From NCBI RefSeq assembly GCF_018866345.1, contig NZ_CP076443.1:1077501-1141500 (forward strand): 64,000 nt of DNA, given 5' to 3'. Both the position numbers and the translations under genes were made by a program. The notes beneath the pieces are model-generated. The model was not told the DNA's origin. It did not search any database and saw only the letters and a program-made list of their open reading frames with translations. Within the stretch, counting starts at the first letter, position 1. Each line of letters begins with the position of its first letter. Positions 1 to 10,176 of the stretch are shown in pieces. The DNA comes from Gemella sp. zg-570. Lineage in GTDB: Bacteria > Bacillota > Bacilli > Staphylococcales > Gemellaceae.

Positions 1-569
1 ATTTGTTTTGCAAAACCTTTAAATGCAACACAACAAATTATTGTTACAGCTAAAGTAGATAAGGCTACTAAAAAATTTTCTAAACTATATTCTTTTACGC
101 CATTTACAGTTTTATTCATAGCCATATCTACTGCGGTTGGTGATAAACCAAGACCTATTACCACTATTATAGGTCCTACAACAACTGGTGGTAATAATTT
201 TAGTAACCAATTAACCCCAAATTTAGCAATAAATAAAGCCACAAAACCATAAACTAAACTGGCTAAAAAGGCTCCGAGCATTGCCGTTTGAACATTGTGA
301 GAAGTAGATAAAACTATAATAGGTGTAATAAATGCAAATGAAGACCCCAAATAAGCAGGTATCTTACCTCTCGTAATAATAATATAAGTTAATGTTCCTA
401 TACCTGATGTTGCCAATGCCACACTAGCGGGTAGACCAGTTAAAATTGGTACTAAAACAGTAGCTCCAAACATGGCAAATAAATGTTGTAAACTCAACGT
501 TATCCATAAGGCTAACTTTGGTTTTTCATTTACATCTAAGATAGGTTTTAATCTTCCATTGTTAGTCAT
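1..569 (-). CDS. uraA: Uracil permease (NCS2 family), 3' end cut by window edge
   Basis: Reading the minus strand from the ATG at 569 gives about 189 residues beginning MTNNGRLKPILDVNEKP, with no stop before base 1, so the C-terminal half lies outside the window. The segments LWITLSLQHLFAMFGATVLV, GRGKIPAYLGSSFAF-like and PPVVVGPIIVVIGLGL are the N-terminal transmembrane signature of the nucleobase-cation symporter 2 family, closest in style to UraA/PyrP uracil permeases. It would import uracil by proton symport for pyrimidine salvage. A strong ribosome site (AAAGGAG) lies about 7 bases before the ATG. The gene has its own promoter (602-629) just beyond the tuf terminator. I see no room for a PyrR attenuator in the short leader. 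Xanthine or another nucleobase as substrate cannot be excluded from half a protein. Confidence 0.88.
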   Translation of the reverse strand, partial: MTNNGRLKPILDVNEKPKLALWITLSLQHLFAMFGATVLVPILTGLPASVALATSGIGTLTYIIITRGKIPAYLGSSFAFITPIIVLSTSHNVQTAMLGAFLASLVYGFVALFIAKFGVNWLLKLLPPVVVGPIIVVIGLGLSPTAVDMAMNKTVNGVKEYSLENFLVALSTLAVTIICCVAFKGFAKQ

Positions 570-601
570 TAAAATTCTCCTTTAAATTTAATCTAATAAC
601 A

Positions 602-629
602 ATTATATATTAAATTAAAAATTTTTCAA
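602..629 (-). promoter_or_regulatory. Promoter of the uracil permease gene
   Basis: On the minus strand TTGAAA (624-629) and TATAAT (602-607) are separated by 16 bases, about 30 bases before the start codon. Seen directly; use of the promoter is inferred. Confidence 0.6.
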
Positions 630-654
630 TAAGAAATTTATTATTAAATACAAA

Positions 655-684
655 ACAAAAGGACTATATTACTAGTCCTTTTGT
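655..684 (-). terminator. Terminator of the str operon (after tuf)
   Basis: An 11-bp stem (ACAAAAGGACT paired with AGTCCTTTTGT) directly follows the tuf stop codon and is followed on the minus strand by a T-rich stretch. It separates the str operon from the uracil permease gene. Confidence 0.85.
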
Positions 685-695
685 AAATATTTTAA

Positions 696-1886
696 TTATT
701 TAGTAATTTCAGTAACAACACCTGACCCTACTGTACGTCCACCTTCACGAATTGAGAAACGAGTTCCTGTTTCGATAGCTATTGGAGAAATAAGTTCTAC
801 GTTGATTGCTACATTATCACCAGGCATTACCATTTCTGTACCTTCTGGTAAAGTAACAACACCTGTTACGTCAGTTGTACGGAAATAGAATTGAGGGCGA
901 TAGTTTGTGAAGAATGGAGTGTGACGTCCACCTTCTTCTTTTGATAATACATATACATCAGCTACGAATTGAGTATGTGGAGTAATTGTTTTAGGAGCTG
1001 CTAAAACTTGTCCACGTTCGATATCTTCACGAGCAACACCACGTAATAATGCACCGATGTTATCTCCTGCTTCAGCATAATCTAATAATTTACGGAACAT
1101 TTCAACTCCTGTTACAGTTGTTGAAGATGGTTCTTCAGTTAATCCAACGATTTCTACTACATCTCCAACTTTAACTTGTCCACGTTCAACACGTCCAGTA
1201 GCAACTGTTCCACGTCCAGTGATTGAGAATACATCTTCTACTGGCATCATGAATGGTTTAGCATTGTCACGTTCTGGAGTTGGGATATATTCGTCAACAA
1301 CGTTCATTAATTCAACTACTTTATCTTCCCAAGCTTCTTCACCTTCAAGAGCTTTAAGAGCTGAACCATGAATTACTGGTACATCATCTCCGTCAAATCC
1401 GTATTCAGAAAGTAATTCACGAACTTCCATTTCTACTAATTCTAATAATTCTTCGTCATCTACCATGTCACATTTGTTTAAGAATACAACAATTTTAGGC
1501 ACTCCAACATTACGAGATAATAAGATGTGTTCACGAGTTTGAGCCATTGGTCCATCAGTAGCAGCAATAACTAAGATTGCTCCGTCCATTTGAGCAGCAC
1601 CAGTAATCATGTTTTTAACATAGTCAGCGTGTCCTGGACAGTCAACGTGTGCATAGTGACGAGATTCTGTTTCGTACTCGATGTGAGAAGTATTAATTGT
1701 AATACCACGTTCTCTTTCTTCTGGAGCGTTATCGATAGCATCGTATGATTTAGCCTCTCCTTTACCAGAACGTTTTGCTAAAACTGTAGCTATTGCAGCA
1801 GTTAAAGTAGTTTTTCCGTGGTCAACGTGACCAATTGTACCGATATTAGCATGAGTTTTACTACGGTCAAATTTTTCTTTTGCCAT
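696..1886 (-). CDS. tuf: Elongation factor Tu
   Basis: The protein has 396 residues, the normal EF-Tu length. It is the GTPase that delivers aminoacyl-tRNA to the ribosomal A site. The G1 motif GHVDHGKT, the G3 motif DCPGH and the G4 motif NKCD are all present, followed by the two beta-barrel domains ending in VVTEITK. It is the last gene of the str operon, 120 bases after fusA. The gap holds a ribosome site (AAGGAG) and a possible internal promoter, so tuf may also be transcribed separately. Asn in SRNVGVP is usual for Bacilli and not a resistance change. Confidence 0.99.
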   Translation of the reverse strand: MAKEKFDRSKTHANIGTIGHVDHGKTTLTAAIATVLAKRSGKGEAKSYDAIDNAPEERERGITINTSHIEYETESRHYAHVDCPGHADYVKNMITGAAQMDGAILVIAATDGPMAQTREHILLSRNVGVPKIVVFLNKCDMVDDEELLELVEMEVRELLSEYGFDGDDVPVIHGSALKALEGEEAWEDKVVELMNVVDEYIPTPERDNAKPFMMPVEDVFSITGRGTVATGRVERGQVKVGDVVEIVGLTEEPSSTTVTGVEMFRKLLDYAEAGDNIGALLRGVAREDIERGQVLAAPKTITPHTQFVADVYVLSKEEGGRHTPFFTNYRPQFYFRTTDVTGVVTLPEGTEMVMPGDNVAINVELISPIAIETGTRFSIREGGRTVGSGVVTEITK

Positions 1887-1954
1887 TTTTTAATTTTCTC
1901 CTTGAAATAAATATATTTTTTACAAGTTACATAGAGTACATCTATGATAACTAT

Positions 1955-1983
1955 ATTTTATAATTTTAATGATTAAATTGCAA
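1955..1983 (-). promoter_or_regulatory. Possible internal promoter for tuf
   Basis: In the fusA-tuf gap the minus strand has TTGCAA (1978-1983) and TAAAAT (1955-1960) at 17-base spacing. It is followed by a short inverted repeat (CATAGA / CTATG near 1930-1946). The match is moderate, so this is tentative. Confidence 0.4.
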
Positions 1984-2006
1984 CTATAAAAGTATAACTT
2001 TTTTAA

Positions 2007-4082
2007 TTATCCTTTATTTTTTTTGATAATTTCTTCAGAAATTGATTTTGGTACTTCTTCATAGTGATCAAATACCATTGAGTAAGTTCCACGACCTTGA
2101 GTTGCTGAACGTAATGATGTTGCATAACCAAACATTTCTGAAAGTGGTACTTCAGCTGATACAACTTGTGCATTACCACGAGCTTCCATTCCACCTACAC
2201 GTCCACGACGAGAAGTTATATCACCCATAATATCTCCTAGATATTCTTCAGGCATAACTACTTCTACTTTCATAATAGGTTCTAAAATTACAGGATTACA
2301 TTTTTTAGCTGCTTCTCTAAGAGCTAGTGATGCCGCAACTTTAAATGCCATTTCAGATGAATCGACATCATGGTATGAACCATCAAATAATTTAGCTTTA
2401 ACGTCAATTAATTCGTAACCTGCCAAGACACCATTTGCCATAGAATCTTTAAGTCCTGCTTCTACCGCTGGAACATATTCACGAGGAACTACCCCACCGA
2501 CAATAGCATTTTCAAATTCAAATCCAGCTCCTGGCTCATTTGGTGTAAATTCAATCCAAACATCTCCGTATTGTCCACGACCACCTGATTGACGAGTGAA
2601 CTTACCTTGAACTTGTGCAGAAGTTTTGAATGTTTCACGGTAAGATACCATTGGAGCCCCAACTGTACATTCAACTTTAAATTCTCTACGCATGCGGTCA
2701 ACGATAATATCTAAGTGTAATTCTCCCATACCAGCGATGATAACTTGTCCAGTTTCTTCGTCTGTTCCAGCACGGAATGTTGGGTCTTCTTCCTGTAATT
2801 TTTGTAGAGCTGTCGTCATCTTATCTTGGTCAGCTTTTGATTTAGGTTCAACTGATAATTGAATAACTGGCTCTGGGAATTCCATAGATTCCAAAATTAC
2901 TTCATGTTTTTCATCACATAGAGTGTCTCCTGTTGTAGTATCTTTAAGACCTACAGCAGCTGCAATATCTCCTGCATAAACTTCTGAAATTTCATTACGA
3001 GAGTTTGCGTGCATTTGAAGAATACGTCCTACACGTTCACGTTTACCTTTTGTTGAGTTTTTAACATAAGAACCAGAAGAAAGAACTCCTGAATAAACAC
3101 GGAAGAAAGTAAGTTTTCCTACGTATGGGTCAGTCATAACTTTAAATGCAAGAGCTGAAAATGGTTCTTCATCAGAAGAATGTCTTTCTACCTCTTCATC
3201 TGTATCTGGGTTTATACCTTTAATTGCTGGAACATCTAGTGGAGATGGTAGGTATTCTACAACTGCATCAAGCATTGCTTGAACACCCTTATCTTTAAAT
3301 GCTGAACCACATACTACTGGGAAAAATTCTACTTTACAAGTAGCACGACGGATTGCTAATTTTATCTCTTCAATAGAAAGTTCTTCTTCTCCAAGATATT
3401 TTTCCATCAATTCTTCATCAGTTTCAGCAACTGCTTCTATTAATTTTTCACGATATTCTTCAGCTTTTTCTTGATATTCTGCTGGAATTTCTGCAACACG
3501 AATTACCTCCCCTTTTTGTCCTTCGTTATATATTGCTTTCATTTCTAGCAAGTCAATTACTGCTTCAAAATTTTCTTCAGACCCGATAGGAATTTGAATT
3601 GGGTGTGCATTCGCTTGAAGACGGTCATGTATTGTCCCTACTGAGTAAAAGAAGTCCGCTCCTGTTTTATCCATTTTATTGACAAAAACAATACGTGGAA
3701 CTCCGTAAGTTGTAGCTTGACGCCACACTGTTTCTGTTTGTGGCTCAACACCTGATTGTGCGTCAAGTACTGCTACTGCACCATCAAGAACACGTAGTGA
3801 ACGCTCTACTTCAACAGTAAAGTCTACGTGTCCAGGAGTGTCTATAATATTAATACGGTTATTATTCCATTCAGCAGTTGTTGCAGCTGAAGTAATAGTT
3901 ATCCCACGCTCTTGTTCTTGTTCCATCCAGTCCATTTGAGAAGCACCTTCATGAGTTTCTCCTATTTTATGGATTTTCCCAGTATAAAATAGAACACGTT
4001 CAGTAGTAGTAGTTTTCCCCGCATCAATGTGAGCCATGATACCGATATTACGAGTATCTTTTAAAGAAAACGCTCTAGCCAT
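2007..4082 (-). CDS. fusA: Elongation factor G
   Basis: The 691-residue protein is full length for EF-G, the GTPase that drives ribosomal translocation and, with RRF, ribosome recycling. Visible motifs are G1 AHIDAGKT, G2 region [12 protein letters not shown]3 DTPGHVDF and G4 NKMD, followed by domains II to V ending with a region containing [19 protein letters not shown]. It lies between rpsG (89 bases upstream) and tuf, the usual str operon order. Other ORFs of 60-70 codons inside it on either strand are shadows. Nothing unusual was seen. Confidence 0.99.
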   Translation of the reverse strand: MARAFSLKDTRNIGIMAHIDAGKTTTTERVLFYTGKIHKIGETHEGASQMDWMEQEQERGITITSAATTAEWNNNRINIIDTPGHVDFTVEVERSLRVLDGAVAVLDAQSGVEPQTETVWRQATTYGVPRIVFVNKMDKTGADFFYSVGTIHDRLQANAHPIQIPIGSEENFEAVIDLLEMKAIYNEGQKGEVIRVAEIPAEYQEKAEEYREKLIEAVAETDEELMEKYLGEEELSIEEIKLAIRRATCKVEFFPVVCGSAFKDKGVQAMLDAVVEYLPSPLDVPAIKGINPDTDEEVERHSSDEEPFSALAFKVMTDPYVGKLTFFRVYSGVLSSGSYVKNSTKGKRERVGRILQMHANSRNEISEVYAGDIAAAVGLKDTTTGDTLCDEKHEVILESMEFPEPVIQLSVEPKSKADQDKMTTALQKLQEEDPTFRAGTDEETGQVIIAGMGELHLDIIVDRMRREFKVECTVGAPMVSYRETFKTSAQVQGKFTRQSGGRGQYGDVWIEFTPNEPGAGFEFENAIVGGVVPREYVPAVEAGLKDSMANGVLAGYELIDVKAKLFDGSYHDVDSSEMAFKVAASLALREAAKKCNPVILEPIMKVEVVMPEEYLGDIMGDITSRRGRVGGMEARGNAQVVSAEVPLSEMFGYATSLRSATQGRGTYSMVFDHYEEVPKSISEEIIKKNKG

Positions 4083-4171
4083 GAGTCATTTTTCTCCTTT
4101 CATATAATTAAGTTATTTAATAAAAAGTTAAATATCAAGCTATTTTATAACCTGATATATTAACATTCAAA

Positions 4172-4666
<495 letters not shown>

Positions 4667-4685
4667 TCAAATTTTATTTAAGTTA

Positions 4686-5105
4686 TTATTTTTTCTCTTT
4701 TGGTCTTTTAGCTCCGTATAGAGAACGTCCTTGCATACGGTTATTAACTCCAGCAGTATCTAAAGCACCACGAATTATATGGTAACGTACCCCTGGTAAG
4801 TCTTTAACACGACCTCCACGAATTAAAACAACACTGTGTTCTTGTAGGTTGTGTCCGATACCTGGAATATATGCTGTAACTTCTATTTGATTTGATAAAC
4901 GTACACGGGCATATTTACGTAAAGCTGAGTTAGGTTTTTTCGGTGTCATAGTCCCAACACGAGTACAAACTCCTCTTTTTTGCGGAGAAGAAATGTTAGT
5001 TTCTTTCTTTCTTTGAGAATTGTAACCTTTATTAAGTGCTGGTGAATCTGATTTTACAACTTTTGATTTACGAGGCTTACGAACTAATTGATTGATAGTA
5101 GGCAT
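4686..5105 (-). CDS. rpsL: 30S ribosomal protein S12
   Basis: The 139-residue protein begins [13 protein letters not shown] and carries [11 protein letters not shown] and [13 protein letters not shown]. The two lysines that mutate in streptomycin resistance (in KKPNS and RVKDL) are wild type. S12 sits in the decoding centre and monitors codon-anticodon fit. It is the first gene of the str operon, behind a strong promoter and a roughly 120-base leader, with ribosome site AAAGGAGG before the ATG. The insertion of a few residues near the N terminus ([16 protein letters not shown] region) is usual for Bacilli. Confidence 0.98.
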   Translation of the reverse strand: MPTINQLVRKPRKSKVVKSDSPALNKGYNSQRKKETNISSPQKRGVCTRVGTMTPKKPNSALRKYARVRLSNQIEVTAYIPGIGHNLQEHSVVLIRGGRVKDLPGVRYHIIRGALDTAGVNNRMQGRSLYGAKRPKEKK

Positions 5106-5229
5106 TCCTAGAATTCCTCCTTTCTTGAATTATAATATTTTCTTGTCCCACACATCCAGGTGGTTCATTTTAAAAATAAAAAATTAAAGCTTCAAAAAGC
5201 TATAGGAGCATAAAACACTCACAGAGAAA

Positions 5230-5258
5230 ATAATACCACATATACAAATTGGTGTCAA
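5230..5258 (-). promoter_or_regulatory. Promoter of the str operon
   Basis: A consensus TTGACA (5253-5258) and TATTAT (5230-5235) lie 17 bases apart on the minus strand, upstream of rpsL. The intervening leader contains a small hairpin (AGCTT TTTG AAGCT, near 5188-5203) followed by T-rich sequence. That could attenuate transcription, but it is too short to be sure. Confidence 0.85.
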
Positions 5259-5288
5259 CACTTTTTTTGAAAAATAATTTTTATAAAA

Positions 5289-5326
5289 TAAATATTCATA
5301 TATTAAATTTAATATATGAATATTTA
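5289..5326 (-). terminator. Long perfect palindrome after asd, likely terminator
   Basis: A perfect 38-base palindrome (19-bp stem, entirely A/T except one G:C pair per arm) begins a few bases after the asd stop codon. It is followed on the minus strand by T-rich sequence. It would end the lysine operon before the str operon promoter. Confidence 0.65.
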
Positions 5327-5330
5327 AACT

Positions 5331-6407
5331 CTAATCTAAGTAACCTAATTTTTTAATTAATTCTGCTGTTTGTAATGATCCTCCAGCTGCTCCTCTCATA
5401 GTATTATGAGATAAAGCTACAAATTTATAATCAAATAGTGTATCTTCTCTTAGTCTACCCACAGAAATTTGCATACCTTTTTCATTATCTCTATCTAAAA
5501 CAGGTTGAGGGCGATTATCTTCTTCATAATATTTTATAAATGTTTCAGGTGATAAAGGTAAGTTATAGCTGCTAATTTCTGATTTGAAATTTTTTATTTT
5601 ATTTTTTATTACTTCTAAACCTGGATTTTCATTAAGATTAAATGATACGCAGGCTAAGTGTCCATCTAAAACTGGAACTCTTATACATTGAGCAGATAAT
5701 TTCATTGAATTATCCAATTCTATTTTTCCGTCTTCAATTTTCCCAAAAATTTTTAGAGGTTCTATTTCACTCTTCTCTTCTTCTCCACTTATAAATGGAA
5801 TAATATTTTCAACCATTTCAGGCCATTCTGCAAAAGTTTTTCCGCTACCAGATATTGCTTGATAAGTACAAATAGATGCTTCCTTAATTCCAAATTCTTT
5901 TAAAGCATGAAAAACAGGAACATAACTTTGTATTGAACAATTAGGTTTTACAACAATAAAACCTTTATTAGTTCCTAATCTTTTTCTTTGGTATGGAATT
6001 ATTTTTAAATGTTCTGCATTAATTTCTGGAATTATCATCGGAACATCATTTTTCATTCTGTTAGCTGAATTATTTGAAACAACAATAACTTCTTTTTTAG
6101 CATAATCTTCTTCTAATTTAATTAAAGATTGTTTATCTAAATTAATTGCACAAAAAACCATATCAACATCTTTTGCAACATTATCTATATCAAAAACATC
6201 ATATAAAATAAAATCCTTAGCATAATCAGGAAGATTTTGTTCTAATTTCCATCTGTCAGCCATTAATTCTGAATATAATTTACCAGCTGATTTTGATGAT
6301 GCTGCTAGTTTTACTACTTCAAAATATGGGTGATTTTCTAGTAAACTTATAAGCCTTTGACCTACCATACCAGTTGCACCCAAAACTGCTACTTTTGATT
6401 TTTTCAT
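5331..6407 (-). CDS. asd: Aspartate-semialdehyde dehydrogenase, archaeal/fungal-type
   Basis: This 358-residue enzyme reduces aspartyl phosphate to aspartate semialdehyde with NADPH, the branch point to lysine, threonine and methionine. The N-terminal nucleotide-binding loop is VLGATGMVGQ (residues 8-17). The catalytic cysteine is in KPNCS (Cys157), and the C-terminal part carries SHNTMRGAAGGS. The length and sequence style (ADRWKLEQNLP, LGTNKGFIVVKPNC) match the archaeal/fungal form of the family rather than the classical bacterial Asd. It is the last gene of the lysine operon, 22 bases after alr. The aspartokinase that should precede it in the pathway is not in the window. Confidence 0.95.
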   Translation of the reverse strand: MKKSKVAVLGATGMVGQRLISLLENHPYFEVVKLAASSKSAGKLYSELMADRWKLEQNLPDYAKDFILYDVFDIDNVAKDVDMVFCAINLDKQSLIKLEEDYAKKEVIVVSNNSANRMKNDVPMIIPEINAEHLKIIPYQRKRLGTNKGFIVVKPNCSIQSYVPVFHALKEFGIKEASICTYQAISGSGKTFAEWPEMVENIIPFISGEEEKSEIEPLKIFGKIEDGKIELDNSMKLSAQCIRVPVLDGHLACVSFNLNENPGLEVIKNKIKNFKSEISSYNLPLSPETFIKYYEEDNRPQPVLDRDNEKGMQISVGRLREDTLFDYKFVALSHNTMRGAAGGSLQTAELIKKLGYLD

Positions 6408-6429
6408 AATTATTTCATTCCTTTCAATA

Positions 6430-7500
6430 TTAATATATTTTTTTTAGATTTAAACTATTGTAATTCAAAACTGCCATTTGTTCAGAATTAGAATTGCAAA
6501 ATTTATTATAATTGTAGATAGGTAATTTTTGACTGTAAATTATCACTTCATCACCTATATTTATATTTTCATCTATATCAACTACAATATGGCTCATCAT
6601 AGTTGATAATATTTTGTATTCTTTATTTTTTATCAAACATGTTTTTCCTGTTAGTCTTGCTCTTAGTATTCCATCGCCATAACCAATGTCTACTACTGCT
6701 ACTTGTTTTTCTTTATCAGCTATGTAGGAATTAGAATAGCCTATACATTCTCCTTTTTTTAAAGTAACCATATTTATTACATTAGCTTTTACGGAAAATG
6801 CTTGGTAGGGTGTGTAGGATATTTTACTAGGATTATTTTTTACATTATATGGATATGAACCGTAAATCATTATGCCTGGACGTATGTGTGTAACTTCTTC
6901 AAAAGAACCATCTCTTAAAAAAGATGCACTATTTTGTAAATGAACTACCTCAAATTTATATATTTTTTTTGCAAAATTATAAACTTCTAAAACTAATTTT
7001 TTTTCTTCTTCATATAAACCGTCAAATTCATCTGCAAATGCAAAATGCGACCAAAATCCTTTTAATTTTAACTTATTTTCTTTACAAAAATTTATTATAT
7101 CTATAACTTCTTTTAGATTTTTCGCACCAGCTCTCCTCATAGAGCCTGAAAATTCTAATTGTAGATTTATATTTTTTAATTTTTTTAAATTTGTTTTTAA
7201 ATAGTTTATATTGGGAATATTTGCTTCAATATTATATTTTTCTAAAATATCAAAATCGTAATTTGCATTAAATAGAAATATGTTGACTTCTTCACCCAAT
7301 ATTTCACGAATTTTTATTGCTTCTTTTATGTTGGTTGTAGCAAAATAATTAACGTCAATTTTATACAGAGTTTTTACTACATCTTCAAGCCCCATATTGT
7401 AGGCATTATTTTTTACAACTGCTATTATTTTTTTTTCATTATTTTTCAGTTGCTCTACATTTTTTATTATATTTTGATAATTTATTTCCAGTAATGCCAT
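6430..7500 (-). CDS. alr: Alanine racemase of the lysine operon
   Basis: This is a fold-type III PLP enzyme of 356 residues that interconverts L- and D-alanine. The PLP lysine is Lys30 in AVVKNNAYNMG. The second catalytic tyrosine lies in the GYSNSY segment, followed by DIGYGDGI, which matches the usual family pattern. It is slightly short and divergent (NNAYNMG for the usual NAYGHG). The gene is 12 bases downstream of dapL in the lysine/DAP operon, a position also used by the second racemase gene (alr2) of staphylococcal dap operons. Whether it is the cell's only alanine racemase, or acts on another amino acid, cannot be told from this window. Confidence 0.85.
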   Translation of the reverse strand: MALLEINYQNIIKNVEQLKNNEKKIIAVVKNNAYNMGLEDVVKTLYKIDVNYFATTNIKEAIKIREILGEEVNIFLFNANYDFDILEKYNIEANIPNINYLKTNLKKLKNINLQLEFSGSMRRAGAKNLKEVIDIINFCKENKLKLKGFWSHFAFADEFDGLYEEEKKLVLEVYNFAKKIYKFEVVHLQNSASFLRDGSFEEVTHIRPGIMIYGSYPYNVKNNPSKISYTPYQAFSVKANVINMVTLKKGECIGYSNSYIADKEKQVAVVDIGYGDGILRARLTGKTCLIKNKEYKILSTMMSHIVVDIDENINIGDEVIIYSQKLPIYNYNKFCNSNSEQMAVLNYNSLNLKKIY

Positions 7501-7512
7501 AAATTCCTCTTT

Positions 7513-8682
7513 TTATTTATTATAGTATTTTAATATCCCCATGTAATACTTAACTCCAGTTTCTAAAATATTTTCGTCAAAGTTAAATGTCGGTGTGTGT
7601 AATCCCGATACATAAGATTTTTCTTCATTTCTTATTCCTAAAAAACTATAATTAATGGTTGATATTTTAGTAAATGCAGAAAAATCTTCTCCGTACAGAT
7701 AGGCTTCAGGTAATTCTTTATATTCTATATTTTCTGCTTTACAAACTTTTTTTATTATTTCGTATTCTTCTTTATTATTAAATACAGCGTCATAGCCTTC
7801 ACCAAAATCTACACTTATTTTTGTATTTGTGATTTTTTCTAATCCCTCTGCTATGGATAATATATTTTCTTTGATAGTATTATAATTACTAGTCTTGTAT
7901 GTTCTGATTGTTCCTTCTAAATTAGCTGATTGTGCAACTATATTTAAGGCATTTCCGCCCCACATTTTTCCAACATGAATTATATTAGTATCTCTTGCTT
8001 TTAAGTTTAATGTGTTGAGTTTTAATAATTCTTGGTAAAATATACTGGCTACATTTAGTGCGTCAATACCTGTGTATTTCAAACCGACATGGGCTGATTT
8101 TCCTTTTATATCAACCCTAAATTCAGTGGCACTAGCCATAATTTCTTTTTCTTTAGAAATTATAATATTTTCTGGATAATCAGGATTTAGATGTAAAGCA
8201 TAGCTTGCAAGAATATTATATTTTGAAAAATAATCTTTGTAGTCTGTAACTAATAAACCAGCTCCACCTATTGTTTCTTCTGCTGGTTGAAAAACAAACA
8301 TAGTATTAAATCTCACCTTATTATTTTCATAATAATTTTTCGTTTCTAATACAGCTCCTATTAGCATGGCAGTATGACCATCATGACCACAGGCGTGCAT
8401 TATTCCATCATTTTTCGACCTAAATTCAATTTTATTTTCTTCATGAATTGGTAAAGCGTCTATGTCAGCCCTGAAAATTATAGTATCTTCTTTCTTATTT
8501 TCTTCATTACTTTTAAATGATACTATTAATCCAGTAGCCAAAACTTCTTTATATTCTATGGAATTTTTTAATAAAATATTTTTTATATATTCTTTAGTTT
8601 CAAATTCTTCCATTGATAATTCTGGATTAGCGTGCAAATCTCTTCGCCATTTTTTTAACATTTCTAATGTTACTATATTCAT
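7513..8682 (-). CDS. dapL: N-acetyldiaminopimelate deacetylase (M20 family)
   Basis: The 389-residue M20-type amidohydrolase removes the acetyl group from N-acetyl-LL-diaminopimelate in the acetylase variant of lysine synthesis. Metal-site motifs are visible: RADIDALPI, MHACGHDGHTAML and the glutamate pair in FQPAEETIGGAG. A late histidine in SGLHTPTF completes the site. Position between dapH and alr in the operon supports DapL over a hippurate or indole-acetyl-amino-acid hydrolase, which share the fold. Confidence 0.9.
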   Translation of the reverse strand: MNIVTLEMLKKWRRDLHANPELSMEEFETKEYIKNILLKNSIEYKEVLATGLIVSFKSNEENKKEDTIIFRADIDALPIHEENKIEFRSKNDGIMHACGHDGHTAMLIGAVLETKNYYENNKVRFNTMFVFQPAEETIGGAGLLVTDYKDYFSKYNILASYALHLNPDYPENIIISKEKEIMASATEFRVDIKGKSAHVGLKYTGIDALNVASIFYQELLKLNTLNLKARDTNIIHVGKMWGGNALNIVAQSANLEGTIRTYKTSNYNTIKENILSIAEGLEKITNTKISVDFGEGYDAVFNNKEEYEIIKKVCKAENIEYKELPEAYLYGEDFSAFTKISTINYSFLGIRNEEKSYVSGLHTPTFNFDENILETGVKYYMGILKYYNK

Positions 8683-8695
8683 GTTGCCACCTATT

Positions 8696-9400
8696 TTACA
8701 AGTTTCTTAGTTCTGCAATTATATCTATCTTCTCGTTAGCAACTTGCGACCTTGATTTTATTACTTTTGCTGGAACGCCTGCTACAACATCACCTGCTTT
8801 TACGTCTTTAGTAACTATACTTCCAGCCGCTACAACAGCATTATCTCCTACTTGTACCCCTTCTAATACTACTGCATTAGCACCTATCAAAACATTATTA
8901 CCAATTCTTACAGGAGTTGCATTAGCAGGTTCGATTACTCCAGATAAAACTGCACCTGCTCCTATATGAGAATTTTCTCCGACTTCAGCACGTCCACCAA
9001 GAACTGCATTCATATCAATCATAGTATTTTTACCGATTTTAGCACCAATATTTATGACTGCACCCATCATAATTACTGCATTATCTCCTATTTCTGCATG
9101 TTCTCTAATTGAAACACCTGGTTCAATTCTGGCATTAACCTTAGTTAAATCTTTCATAGGAATTGCACTATTTCTAGTCTCATTTTCTACTCTAAAATTT
9201 AATATCTTATCCTTATTTTCTTTATAGTATTCTTGCCAATCTTTTAAATCAACAAAGATAACCTTAGATTTACAAGAGCCGTAAACTTCCAAAGTTGCTG
9301 GAAAATCTATTTCCTTTTCCTTAAAATTAACATAGACCTTAACTGGAGTTTTTTTAACTGAGTTTGCTATGTAATTTATAATTTCTTCTGTTGTTTTCAT
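8696..9400 (-). CDS. dapH: Tetrahydrodipicolinate N-acetyltransferase
   Basis: The 234-residue protein has an N-terminal alpha/beta part followed from about residue 90 by a left-handed beta-helix of hexapeptide repeats (for example [20 protein letters not shown] and [18 protein letters not shown]). It transfers acetyl from acetyl-CoA to tetrahydrodipicolinate. The length and the [15 protein letters not shown] block fit the DapH (acetyl) rather than DapD (succinyl) form, and this agrees with the adjacent deacetylase. It sits 21 bases after dapB. Confidence 0.93.
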   Translation of the reverse strand: MKTTEEIINYIANSVKKTPVKVYVNFKEKEIDFPATLEVYGSCKSKVIFVDLKDWQEYYKENKDKILNFRVENETRNSAIPMKDLTKVNARIEPGVSIREHAEIGDNAVIMMGAVINIGAKIGKNTMIDMNAVLGGRAEVGENSHIGAGAVLSGVIEPANATPVRIGNNVLIGANAVVLEGVQVGDNAVVAAGSIVTKDVKAGDVVAGVPAKVIKSRSQVANEKIDIIAELRNL

Positions 9401-9421
9401 TATTATTTCTCCTTAACTAAA

Positions 9422-10168
9422 TTATTTTAAATTTAATACATCTTTCATAGAATATATTCCTGTTTTTTTATTTTTTAACCAAAAAGCTGCTTTAATAGAA
9501 CCCTTAGCAAACATTTTTTTACTAAGTGCTGTATGTTTTATCTCTATAATTTCATCTTCTCCTGCAAAAATAATTTCGTGTTCTCCTACTATCGTTCCTC
9601 CACGAACTGCATGGATACCAATTTCTTTTTCTTTCCTTTTACTTTCTCCCTCACGACCATAAACTCTGCTAAATGACGATACATTATTTATGGAATCTAC
9701 TATCATTTTTGCAGTGCCACTTGGTGCATCAACTTTTTTATTATGATGTTTTTCTATAACTTCTATATCATAACCATAAAGCATTTTACTGGCTTGATTG
9801 ACAAGTTCTAAAACTACATTAACTCCCAAACTATAATTACCACTGTAAACAAGGGCAACGTCTTGAGATAATTTATTTATTAAAAATAATTCTTCCTCAT
9901 CATGACCAGTAGTAGCTATTACTACATTAGTTTTTGATTTAGCTGCGTAAGTTACTAAATTTTTTGTTAAACTGTGATGGGAAAAATCTATTATGACATC
10001 TGCTTTTTCTTTAATATCATCAAAACTTTCATATTCTGAAAAATTTTCTGTATTTGTTTTATTTTTACTAACTCCTGCAACTATTTCTATATCATCTTCA
10101 CATTCTTTAATGAAATCTACCAAAACTTTTCCCATAGTTCCACTATAACCACTTATAATAATTTTCAT
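9422..10168 (-). CDS. dapB: 4-hydroxy-tetrahydrodipicolinate reductase
   Basis: The 248-residue NAD(P)H-dependent enzyme reduces the DapA product to tetrahydrodipicolinate. The N-terminal Rossmann loop is GYSGTMGK, and the family block EKHHNKKVDAPSGTA contains the catalytic His and Lys. A second conserved stretch, HAVRGGTIVGEHE, follows. The start ATG lies 8 bases after the dapA stop, with a weak ribosome site, which suggests translational coupling. Confidence 0.96.
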   Translation of the reverse strand: MKIIISGYSGTMGKVLVDFIKECEDDIEIVAGVSKNKTNTENFSEYESFDDIKEKADVIIDFSHHSLTKNLVTYAAKSKTNVVIATTGHDEEELFLINKLSQDVALVYSGNYSLGVNVVLELVNQASKMLYGYDIEVIEKHHNKKVDAPSGTAKMIVDSINNVSSFSRVYGREGESKRKEKEIGIHAVRGGTIVGEHEIIFAGEDEIIEIKHTALSKKMFAKGSIKAAFWLKNKKTGIYSMKDVLNLK

Positions 10169-10176
10169 CTTGACAC

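Noticed and set aside
696-1886. Asn in SRNVGVP of EF-Tu as an antibiotic-resistance change
   Set aside because: Asn at this place is common in EF-Tu of Bacilli and is likely wild type.
2003-2194. Overlapping frames of 60-100 codons inside fusA, tsaD, valS and other long genes
   Set aside because: They lie in other frames of strongly conserved proteins, lack ribosome sites and have no recognisable domains.
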